Source: Bedellia somnulentella (Eukaryota; Arthropoda; Insecta; Lepidoptera; Bedelliidae). Taken from it: 64,000 bases of DNA. Shown here piece by piece: positions 42,236 to 54,200 of the stretch (within the stretch, counting starts at the first letter, position 1; every line of letters begins with the position of its first letter). Location: positions 16,942,401-17,006,400 of the forward strand of contig OY755175.1 of NCBI GenBank assembly GCA_963576735.1, read 5' to 3'. Made by a program: the position numbers and the translations under genes. The notes under the pieces are model-generated. The model had not been told where the DNA came from. It saw nothing but the letters and a program-made list of their open reading frames with translations, and made no database searches.

Positions 42236-45200
42236 ATGAATGCAGATAAAGATTCTCCGAGTCCTCAGTCGGATTTATCAGATTGCCTCCACAACGCGAA
42301 TATGGAGGAACTAACCTCGTCTTTGGAGAGATTCCACAATGAGAGTGATGGAGGTTTCCGTACTGTCGTGGACCACCAGATCTCTATGTACAACTATTGG
42401 AATTCTCCTCACGCGCTCGATGGAGAGTTCGTGGTGGAATTGAAGCAGATGATGGAGGAAGAAGATAGTGGATTAGGGGAAACGGAGCATGGTTGCTGTT
42501 CTGTTGTGGAAACCCTGGAGAAGAAAGTGGATTCTTTGATTGGTAAGTTCCTCTATCTTTGTTTTCTGTATCGCGGATATGGGTTTCAATAAAAGGTAGC
42601 CTGAATTGGTAATTCCTAGGAAACTTTTGTAAGTTTTGTGGAGATTAGATATTAAATTAAATTAAGAAACCAACTTGAAGTATTTCTATCTATTTTACAG
42701 TTTACTGATTAACATTAGCATGATTTCATTTTATATTAGCTTGAAATATAAAAAATAAATATACCGAAATGCTTTGCACAATCAGTTGTCAACTTTCAGA
42801 AAAATATTTTTAAAAAAATGTGTTTTACTTATTTAATTTTGTTTTATATTATAATTAGTTTATATTTGATCTTCCCGTGACCATGATAACTGAAAAGTAA
42901 ATAGTTAATCCGAAAGTCAATAGTTGTTTCAAGTGTAATGTGCAATCCTGAAAGTCTTCGAAAATACTATCAATTTAATTCTAATCTGATTGTTGAATTA
43001 AGTTAGTATAGTTCAGGATTCATTTAACTGTATTTTAAGTTTGTTTTGTAAGTATTTTTACGTTAATGGCAGATGCTTTATTTATTTTTTTTGTTTCAAA
43101 ACATGTTACTTTGAGCTATACCTGAAAAATACTAAACATCATTTACAAACGCTGAGTTATGGCCTCGTTTATGTTACCATTAGCATAGCGCACATACCCC
43201 GCACATCTTTACTTTGTTTCTTTTTTATTGTTTTTGGCACAATTTTACTGTGTTTTTATCTAATTTGTAATGTTGAATATGTTTAAATGTGTCGTATGTA
43301 TGTGATTCTTATGATAACATGAATAAAGTTTTTACCTATCTATCAGATTAATTGCTCTCATCAACTCAACTCCAAAGTCATTTAATTTTAGAAGTCTCAT
43401 TTTAATACGGATTCTATTTATAACATAATAAACATAAACATAAACGTTCACGCCGAATATCCCCGAAGGGGTTGGCAGAGGTACTAATACTTCTGAACAT
43501 CAAGTGACTTTGTCACCTGGTGTTCAGAGTACCCACGTTTTGCATGGACAGTGTACTCACGTGATAGGAGGCAGGCCTATCGCCGTTTTGTACGAATACA
43601 CTGTCACATGACTAAGTACAACTCAGCCATGTCGGTTTCCTCACGATGTTTTCCCTCACCGTTAACAACCATGATAAATTAACCACACATATGTCTTTAG
43701 AAAAGACAAATTGGTGTAGACCCGACCCAGGATTTGAATACTAGCCGTTTGCACGATAACCGAGTGTTCTACCCACTGGGCTATCACGGGCTATTTAGTA
43801 GTCAATAAAATATTAAATATGGTAACACATCTCTTACGATACCCTTGCTAAGAAATTTAAACTGATGATATAATATATCAATGACCATATAACTTACAGA
43901 TATATTTACGAAACAAAATAAGGAACTGAAGCAATTGGCAGACACAGTGAGCGAGTCCAACAAGAACATCGAGCTGATAGCTGAGCAGCATCACCAGATG
44001 ATCATCGAGTTCTTGGATGAGATGTTGGCTGAGAGGTCAGTGCTTAGTACTCATTGATACTACAGACACAACTGTAGCTTTGACGTATTGTACTATTACC
44101 ATCTGTCTTGTTTGCTTAGGATATTTCCGAGTTTTTGGCGTGTTTTAGGCCACCACATAGCGTTGGAAAGCTCATGCTTAACTGTTCACGCAAACCTTTT
44201 TTACACACTCTACAAAAACAAATATCAATTGCATGGCTGTGTACTGAAATTTATATGTATTGAAATGTATAATTAAAGCACAGTAATCACTGAGCCCGCC
44301 GAGCCGCCGACATTGCCCGGCGACACGACCCAGCGGTCTGTGTTGAAAGAATTATGTCTAACTTTTGTATGAAAACTACACCGCCGACAATTAATGTACG
44401 AAAAATGTATACCACCTCTTTTTTCATAACTCTAAATTCAAACTGTAACTTTCACGCCGTATATCCCCAAAGAGGTAGGTAGCAGAGATACATCACGTGA
44501 ACATGTACATGTGTTCAGATCGGCAGGCCGATATCGCGCCGTTTCGTATGAATACATTGTCACACTGTCACTCAGTACAACTTAGCCATGTAGATTTCCT
44601 CACGATATTATCACTCTTCCTTGTCAACCATGATAAATCTACCAACCATCTGACTTTAGAAAAGACTTAAACGTAGGACAGGCTTTTTTTGTAAAATTAT
44701 ATGCTGGTAAATATTTCTTTTATTTTGTTCAACAAACACTTTTTCTAGTAAATTCCATTAATATCCTTGTAGGCTGGAAGAGTTAAAGTCGCAGTCAGGC
44801 AGGCAGGCGCAGACGGCCGGCGCGGAGGCGGCTGGCTCCGTCAACTCGCGAGCCAAAGCTCTGCTCGACGCGCTAGAGTTCAAACAGAAGAATTACGTCA
44901 TCGACGAGATCGTCAAACAAGCTTTGACCGAATTCCTTCAAAGTGATGTGAGTGTCCATGATCAAACAAAGTCCTTTTCACGATTGTACTAGTGATTGAG
45001 GACCTACACCTTCCATCATCAGCTCAGCAGCATCATATTATGATTTCCAGAAGCAATTGCCAATATAACTTCAGAAAATATATAAAACGCGGTACATGTG
45101 CCTATAAAATTTGTGTGTTCCCCTCGATTTCTCCAGGATCCCATCATCAGACCCTGATATTCTCATCATGGTACCATTCCGGGAGTATCTTCTTTCCAAC

Positions 45201-48200
45201 TAAAAAAAATAATCAAAATCGGTTCATAAATGGCGAAGTAATCGGTGTACAAACATAAAAAAAACGTGTCGAATAGAGAACACTCCTTTTTTTGAATTCG
45301 ATTAAAAAGCCACTTGAATAAATTGATGCTACCGACAGTTTTTGTAAAGTAATAATGATCGTAGTTATTATTGTATGTTTAGGCTCTTCTCGACGCTGTC
45401 CAGTCAGCAACAGCGGCGGAGATGAAAACCGTGATACAGTCGTGTTTCGCTGACGACGTGACGGCCTCGTACCTGCCGCTGCTGGAGAAGTCGTATCGCC
45501 GGCTGTGGAAACACGTTACCAGGATCCTTGATGAGGCTTTTGGACAGTGTAAGTTTACATTATCTCTTTTCTGATCGACAGAGAGTATACTTCTTTAAAC
45601 CGGAATGCCAAATACGATTATTGCATGTCCGTTCTCCTCAAATAGTTGCATATGGACTCTCTACCTTATTAATTAATTTTATAAGGATTAGCAAATAGGA
45701 ACATCAAAAAATATAAATACATAGAATATACATATTTAAAATATTCTACATAATTATTATAAGTACAGATTATATTACACTAACGGTTAAGTCCCAAAAA
45801 GAGGTGAATTTGAAGAATTTGAATAACTTCTGACACGTTCTTGTTCTTTGTGGAGTATATATGACCAAATAAAGGGCCTCTCATTAGTCTATTAGGAACG
45901 AGAAAGAGGTTAGATTTTACGAGGTAGCACAAAAAATCTACTGAACGTAAAAACTTAAATTTAGTATTTTGCTTCTTTGGGGAGTATAGGAAAGCTCCTA
46001 AAAAATGAAGTTAATCCTTCAGAAATGGGAATAAATTCTTTTTTCCTACACAGTCTAAATTACCAACTGGATATACGATGCCGATAATTGATGTAAGTTT
46101 CTTGGCCAGAGTTAGAAAGCAATAATAATTGCATGGACTTGAAAAAAAATAAAGAAACATTTTGCAAAAGTAAAATAGGAGGCGGGTGTTCTAGTGACTG
46201 AGCTATCGCGGTTGATTATGTGTATGTGTAATGTGAATGTGTAACATTACTTACTTATATGTATTATATATGTTTCATTGCGTGACCAGTGATGGCAAGC
46301 GCATCATCAATATCAAGATCTTACGCATCACCACGAACCTTAAAGAGTACTGTTGAACGCAGCCAAAGAATCATCCAGAAAAGCTTTACTCCCGCTAACA
46401 CCTTGAGGACTCTGAAAATCACCGTGCACCAGTAAGTCCTACCGCTACAAAATTTAACTCAAACGTTTGTGCCGTATATACCCAAACGGGTTGGCACAGG
46501 TACTAATACTTCTGAACAACACGTGACATTGTCGCGATTTTCTCCCACACCGTTAACAACCATGATAAATTAACTACACATACATATATGTCTTTAGAAT
46601 AGACAAATTCATGTGCATCTGGATCGAGGGCCCATTTTTTTTTCTTTGTAAAACAAATTGAGACTTACAGGGAATTTAGTTAAAATTAGTTAAAACTCAT
46701 AGCACAGCCCCATAAATTTCTTAAATATGAATTAGAGATACTACGGGCGAATTGATTGGGCCCTCAGTTCAGACGCGCGCTTAAATTGGCATCGTCAAAT
46801 CTCAGAAAGTACTATGTCCGAGTAAATAATTTTTATTTTAAAATTTACCTAAGAATTTCTTAAATTATTTAAGAAATTTACAATCCGCTAGAATATGGCT
46901 TTACAGATTTATGATAGTTTTATTTGGGCCCTCAATCCAGACGTTACTGTACTGAGAGCCCTAGTTTACAATGGGTTCACATAAGGTAACGCATAAATTG
47001 ACTTTTATACTTTATAGTTGAACACCCCTATAAATTAGTTAAAAAGAAATAATAACATAAAAGAGACAATTGAATAGTATATAACAGTCGTTTTGTCGTA
47101 AAAATATTTGAACTGAGGGCCCACAAATTTTCGATCTTATTGTCTAGGAACAACGTCCTTGTTAAAACAATAGATCACCTGTTTTAAGTAATTCTTAACT
47201 AAAGTTTTTCATACAGTATTTAATTCTAAATGTCATACTTTAAAAGAAAACTTATTTGCATTTTTTTAGTAGGAGCAAATTTATAGGGTAACCATGGTTT
47301 TGTTTTATTTTTCTACTAACCTCATCAAGGCGGTATTTTTAAGCGACTAAGATTTTATTTATTACTTGAGCGGTGTATGTTTTCTGATTACGTTGGGTGT
47401 GCAGTGCAATTATTAAATATTAAATAGTGCAGCTTTGTATTGTATTTATAATTACCAGTTTCCGGTTTGTGATACTAAAGTAAGTACTTAATACTTTAAT
47501 ACAAATAATTTAATGCAATTAAATAGTAAATCTGCTATAAACACCTATAATTAAATTATGCAGTCCTGTCCGTAGAGCGGTGAAAATGAAATTAGATTCA
47601 TGAATACTTGCGCCTTAGATTCTGTACTATACCTTTTATGTTTAGGATACAAAAACAATATAAACATTATGAAGAGTGTAGGTAATTTTAAAAGTGTATT
47701 AATTGCACAATACATTCAACATTCATCTGACCATAATACACATCATGAAGTTTATGAAATGAGGGCTCGTATAGCTTTAAAATATTTTTCGAAAACACAA
47801 CAAAATAAATTGATAAATGTCAGTTGCACGTATAATGCCACATTCATATTTGAAACTGTTTTATTAAATTGCATTTCAAGTTCTGTTTCCACGAAACAGT
47901 GTTTACATAAATTGTGCACGGCAAAAAACATCTCTAGATTAGTGGCATTTCTGCCAATTAATATTGATATGATTAACATTTTTGGTATTTCCAGCCTAGA
48001 AGACGCCATTTGTATTTTCAATGAAAAAAATGATACCTGTATCTCTTGTAACTATCAAGCAATTACTAATTACGAGGTCTCGAATTTGATCTCGTTTGAT
48101 TTAAACGGGACAAATAAAGTCAATTTAAAAGATATACCCGAGACAGTTAACTTTAAATGTAAATATTTCAAATTATTAGGCTGTACTGAATACGTTCCAG

Positions 48201-51200
48201 CGTCTATACCAACTGGTATCGGTCATTACAAAGGACATGGCTTTGTAAATGGGCACATGATCTGCTATGACGCCTTGATGACAGAATCTTGTTATAGTAG
48301 AGAAGGAGAATCTATTTATTTACATACTTTGTCGTATATGATTTCCGTGTAGTGTCGGCTTAGAATAACACTACCCCATTTCTACCCGTGGGTGATCGTA
48401 AGAGGCGACTAAGGGTCTAGGGGCTTTTTAAGTGATTTTTGGGCGATGTGGTTGGAGACCCATCACCAAAATCATTTATTATTACCATCTTTTCCCCAAT
48501 CAACTTCCAAAAGTGGCTGAGGAATTTTTCATTCCAGAGCTCTGGCTACCCCGTTAAGGGATTTATAGCCGTGAGTATATGTATGTATGTATGTATGTAT
48601 GTATGATTTCTGAATCTGTTAAAGATTAAGATAAGGGATCCTGAATTTTCCGTCTTTTTTTATGGTCTTAGTTATGTATAATTACTAATATGAAAATGTG
48701 TAGGTACTATATCTAACCTATAATTAAGCAGTACCTACTACAGTAACGTTAGTTATAATTATAAGTAAAATATTTGTTTATAAAGAATTAACTAAAATAA
48801 AGTTTGTTTAGTAGTATTTGTTTTTGTGTCCAACGTGTCCAAAGAACATCATGGTAACCCTAACCCTTTGCTTCTACTTAAAAAATGCAAATAAGTTTTC
48901 TTTTAAAGTATGGCATTTAGAATAAAATACTGTATGAAAAACTTTAGTTAAGAATTACTTAAAACAGGTGATCTATTTTGTTTTAACAAGGAGGTTGTTT
49001 CTAGACAATAAGATCGAAAATTTGTGGGCCCTCAGTTCAAATGTTTTTACGACAAAACGACTGTCATATACTATTCAATTGTCTGTTTTATGTTATTATT
49101 TCTTTTTAACTAATTTATAGGGGTGTTCAACTATAAAGTATAAAAGTCAATTTATGCGTTACCTTATGTGAACCCATTGTAAACTAGGGCTCTCAGTACA
49201 GTAACGTCTGGATTGAGGGCCCAAATAAAACTATCATAAATCTGTAAAGCCATATTCTAGCGGATTGTAAATTTCTTAAATAATTTAAGAAATTCTTAGG
49301 TAAATTTTAAAATAAAAATTATTTACTCGGACATAGTACTTTCTGAGATTTGACGATGCCAATTTAAGCGCGCGTCTGAACTGAGGGCCCAATCAATTCG
49401 CCCGTAGTATCTCTAATTCATATTTAAGAAATTTATGGGGCTGTTCTATGAGTTTTAACTAATTTTAACTAAATTCCCTGTAAGTCTCAATTTGTTTTAC
49501 AAGGAAAAAAAAATTGGGTCCTCGATCCAGATGCACATGATGTCGTGTTGGCCCGACCCGGAATTTGATCCTTCATCGCCTGCACGAAAAGCGGTGTTCT
49601 ACCCACTGAGTTATCACGGTTTCTACAAAATTGACTTAATTAAAAATATTTTATTGGGTAACGAACAGTTACTTTGCTTAAAAGCACTCTTGTTTCTTTC
49701 CTATATCCCTATGAGAAATTCCCTAAAATTTCGTTGGATTGTTTCAGAATACCAACTTTTTGCATAGACAATGCATTTTAGTCATTTGAGTAAGTGTAGT
49801 TATCTAAACTAACTCAATGTTACATGATTATGTAATAAATAACGCAGTCATTAGTGCTTCCTTACGTTGTTTTTCGAAACCACTTACAACACCGGGATAA
49901 ACGAACAACACGATATGAATTTAGAAAAGACGTAAAGGTGTTTAGTCGATCCAATTAAGGACACAACAATCAAATGTTCACGTCACATATCCCCGAAGGA
50001 GTGGCAGAGGAACTTCTGAACATCACGTGACATTGTCAACGGGTGTTCAGAGTACCCGTTTTGCTTTGACAATGTACTCACGTGACATTGTGATATCACG
50101 GTGTAGACCTATCGCCGTTTTGTACGAATACACTGTCACGTGACTAATTACAACTTAGCCATGTGGGTTTCCTTACCGTTCCATCACCGTTAAAAACCCA
50201 TGATAAATTAACCACACATATGACTAGAAAATACAAATTGGTATAGACCCGACCCGGGACTTGAACTCACGCCTGTCTGTATGATAGGCGGTGTTCTACC
50301 CACCGAGCTATCACGGTGAACATCTAATTAAAGACTCCAACCAAAGCATCTTAGATCACGTTCATCCTAGTGGGTTTACAAATGTTAGTTATTTAATTGC
50401 ATTTCCTGTATATATTTGTGGATATTACAGAGTGATGAGGGCTGAGTTAATAAAATGGCGGGAAGAAGTGAAAAAGGTAATATCAAAGCCCGCTGGTTTG
50501 CCAAAAATACGTGAGATAATGAAGAAACAGCCACCCACTGTCGAGTACGTAGCTCATAGCCCGACACAGCCGACGGAGCCGGGGAAATCAGTTATCGAGC
50601 AATTGGTAAAATTATTTGTTACATCATATTTACAAGTATTATCTATAATATACTAGAATTTTTGTGTAAAACGCTAGCATAATTTCAGGGCTACCAATTT
50701 TTTTTAGTGTTGCACCGAATGTGGGTTCTTCTAAATGTCGAATTCAGCCGAATGTTCGGTATGAATATATGCCGAACTTCGGCCGAAGTTCGGTTAAATT
50801 TAGCGCGTTTTTGGTCAATGAAAATTATAAGTATTTGACAGTATGTTGTTGCTTTGTTACATAAATAACATACATATACTCACGGCCATAAATCCCAAAA
50901 GGGGGTAGCCAGAACTTCAGAGCTACAAACTCTTCATTCATATTTAGAAATCGATAGGTGACATGATGGTAGAAATAAAGTATTCTGGTTATAGTGGAGC
51001 GCCGTAAGGCATAAAAATGGTAAAATCTCGGAACCCAGGGCCAGTCAATGAATCTGTATAACAAGTGTTTGACTGTATTATTAAAACCTCAAATAAAAAT
51101 GTTAAAAAAAAAATATTTGCCGATCTCGATTACAACAATTTTTATAAACAATTTACTGAAAAATGAAAGGCGGAAGGGGGAAAAAATGTTTACAGTAAAG

Positions 51201-54200
51201 ATCTTAATTTTATATGCAATAAATTATGTTTGCAGAGTAAATTCAATGTTAATTTATTAGATTTTCGCAAAATGATTTACAAAAGATAATTTAACCTTAA
51301 CTATATCGATTATTGTTCATTATTGTCGTCGTCGTCGTCGATTTCGTTGATGAAGATTGTAGATAAAGGATTAGTACAGCTATCACCATTGCATTCTAAG
51401 CAAGCTGCAGTACAGTTTAATCCACTTTTCCTGCATCCACAAGATGCTCCACATCCTGTTTTGCATGCGCAAAAAATAATTTTTAGTAAAGATTCTGGAG
51501 CTGGTCGCTGCGTCATTGTTTGCGGTATCAATATTCCGCGTTCATTTTTCCAACCCCATTCTTCTGGTAATATTTCTTTTCCGAGCCATGTTTGTACTTG
51601 TAAATATACAATGTTATCGGACAATATTTCATATGGTTGTTTTTTAAAACATATGATTGTATTAGATCCAAATTTACTGGAGAATACAATATTATCCTCA
51701 TAATGGTTCATTAACCTCATTTTTATCGTTTTATCGTCAGGAATATGATCAATTGTCACAATACTTTTTAATTCTGCCAGTGAAAACTGGCAGTCATCAT
51801 TTTCTTCAATATATTTGAAAATCTGCTCCATTGCTGCATCTACTTGTATTGTGACTGGATGAATTTTTTTATCCCTCTGGCTCTGTTTTACGGTAGTTTT
51901 CAAACGCATATAACAATCCGCGTGATACTTAGCGTCCTGAGCTACTAGATCTAACACACCTACAATTATTTTATGGATATTGCGACAATATTCGCTTTTC
52001 TCTTCGCTTATCAAATTTAAAATAGTTTGCTTGAACTCAGAAGTAGTTACGTAGCTGATTTGCTGTCTTACCGATTTGGACTTTCTTCTTTCCTTCATTT
52101 CATCCGCTTCTTTTTCACATAAAAAGCACTTATTTTTCCAATCAAAATCAATAGAAGTAGCCATTCGCAGTTTTTTTTAGGTGGAGAGCATGTTGACGTG
52201 GTGTTCTTTTTTTTAAATAAGCATAAATACATCATTTATTGATATATTTTTGTCTGCATACTGAATGCACGTAGACAAATTCGCAAGTATTTAAATACTG
52301 AGAAATTCCATCCCCTCTTTCCACAGAAGCAGCTTTCAGTGTTGGTATTCCTCTAGTGACTTGTATTATATCTCTTAGCTCAGAGCTTAATTCAGAACTA
52401 CATCCAATTTTGTCACAAATGAGGCAACCATTATTTATATTATTACTATTCGATGGTTCACCCATTTTGATACGAGGCTGTAACAACAAATATTACTAAT
52501 ATCAATAACTAACCTTTATATCACAATTAATTAAAATTTCAGATGTAAGGATTGGAAATTTCTTTTTTTTTAAACAAAAATTACATTCTAACTTTTAAGA
52601 TCGATCTATTATAAAATATACTATTGAATATTCACAGTTGTTTTCAAATTTCATGTACATATTACATGTCATTTCATGTAATATAAATAATAAACAAATA
52701 CTTACTATTTATGCCACTATTTTCAAAGTTTGTAATACTCAGTAATTAACTTTTATCACACTCACTGCACAATAATATATTTATTTTTTAATTATTTTAA
52801 ATTATTTTTGTTTCGGAGCAAACAACAACTACGTATCCAGCCTAGCAAGTTGCCACGTGTACTATTCTGTTAGGGCCCGCGTTAACAACACCCAACAGCT
52901 GCTGTTGCCCCCTCTATTCCCCTCCCCACCCTTCATCGTTATACCTGCAGTCCCTTGAGACCCAAGATGAAGTTTGTAATAGTTCTTCTTTTCAAAATCA
53001 AATTTTACACTAATATAAATTAAGGAAAACTCCAAAAAATTAATAATTATTTATAAAAATTAATAAAAAATTAAGATCGCACAAAATATTTTTTTTAACA
53101 TTTTTCTATATGCTATTAGAAATACATTACCAAAATTTATAAAAAGATTTATTGACTGGCCCTGGATTCCGAGGTATAAACCTTACGGCGCTCCACTATT
53201 ATGGGTCTCCAACCGCATCGCCCAAAAACCACTTAAAAAAGCCCCACACCCTTAGTCGCCTCTTAACTTACGACACCCGTGGGTAGAAAGGGGTAGTAAC
53301 ATTCTAAGCCGGCACTGCACGGCAACGTATAAGATAAGTATTTAATTTATAAAAGTATTTTTTAATATATATAACAACAAATATGTTAATTTGCTTTATG
53401 TTTGAAAATTTTATTAATGCGTTTCTTTTATATTTAAAACAAACACCAAAACTCGACTCACAGAGCTATTTATTTATTTATCAGGACATTTTATTATTTG
53501 TTTATTATCTACCAAATTTTGGCCGAACTTCGGTTAAATCTGCCAAATCTAACCGAAATTCGGCGGAATACGAAATTCGGTAAATCTGTAGAACTTCGGT
53601 AATACCGAATGTTTAACGAATTTCGGTACATATCTAATTTTTTAGGTTTTGAGCGCGTCGTCTCTAGGTATGAGACTATTTAAGTTACTGTTGGGTGATG
53701 CGTTCCGAAACCCAACCTCTATGATCCACACCTGGATCATCTAAAATGGCTAAACAATTGTGGATTATCCCTTTTTTGTGATAATAGCTACATTTCATAT
53801 TCAAGTTGGTCAGCCCTCCATCAGTGTCCTTGTCTTTTAACTGTTACCTACTGTTACAGATGAGTGCTGCTGAAATAAACGTGACTATGCAAAAAGGAGA
53901 TATAAACGGCTCGTTCGAGAAAGCTCTATCAGCCGCCGACCTGTCTCTGGTGATGGCCGCGTGCCGAGCAGCTGACCCGGCAGACATATTCGGCCCGCCA
54001 TGTTGTCTCAGCCCGAATGTGCTGCTGTCATTGGTACAACAACTTGCTACGGATATGGTGCATGAGACACCGCTTAAATGCCGGTAATTTGTTTCTTTGT
54101 TTAAAAAAATAAACCGTTACATACATAGATAAGAATATAATGCTATATTTATGCATAAGAGATAAAAGAGAAGTAAAGTGTGTCAGTCAATTAATTTTAA

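Larger units (their letters stand above)
46609..49540 (+). mobile_element. 2.9-kb element with ~690-bp inverted repeats and a USP-like gene
   Basis: The ends are TCATGTGCATCTGG at 46609 and its inverse at 49540. It interrupts a SINE in Ge-1 intron 5. No clear target duplication is seen. The unique middle (47297-48850) holds a small transcription unit: a possible 5' non-coding exon ending 47479 (donor GTAAGTAC), an acceptor before 47576, an ORF and an AATAAA near 48797. No transposase is recognisable. Long-TIR Mutator-like or Foldback elements are the nearest comparison. Confidence 0.8.
46446..49625 (-). repeat. Family-B SINE split by the long-inverted-repeat element
   Basis: The tail half is 46446-46608 and the head half is 49541-49625 (including 'ctacccactgagttatcacgg'). 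Joining them restores the SINE order around 'agacaaat'. This dates the 46609-49540 insertion after the SINE. Confidence 0.8.
50868..53322 (-). repeat. Family-A retroposon split by the TTA element
   Basis: Tail half 50868-50991, head half 53202-53322. Joined at a single TTA they restore the family-A consensus around 'ggttatgggtctc'. Confidence 0.85.
50705..53636. mobile_element. hAT-like element hosting two nested insertions
   Basis: The ends TAGTGTTGCACCGAAT and (inverse) TAGATATGTACCGAAAT are accompanied by many 'ttcggt' motifs in both arms. The flanks 50697-50704 and 53637-53644 match at 7 of 8 bases (attttttt / atttttta). It holds a family-A copy, which holds the element at 50992-53198. 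Confidence 0.65.

Noticed and set aside
43041..43286. 81-codon hydrophobic ORF as a membrane protein gene
   Set aside because: It lies in a Ge-1 intron, is T-rich, and its hydrophobicity follows from base composition.
46601..49549. 9-bp target duplication marking the long-TIR element as a Mutator-like element
   Set aside because: The best alignment of the flanks is only partial, and rejoining the split SINE leaves no clean duplication, so the superfamily is left open.
51323..51703. 126-codon + strand ORF
   Set aside because: Antisense shadow of the zinc/CXC gene on the minus strand.
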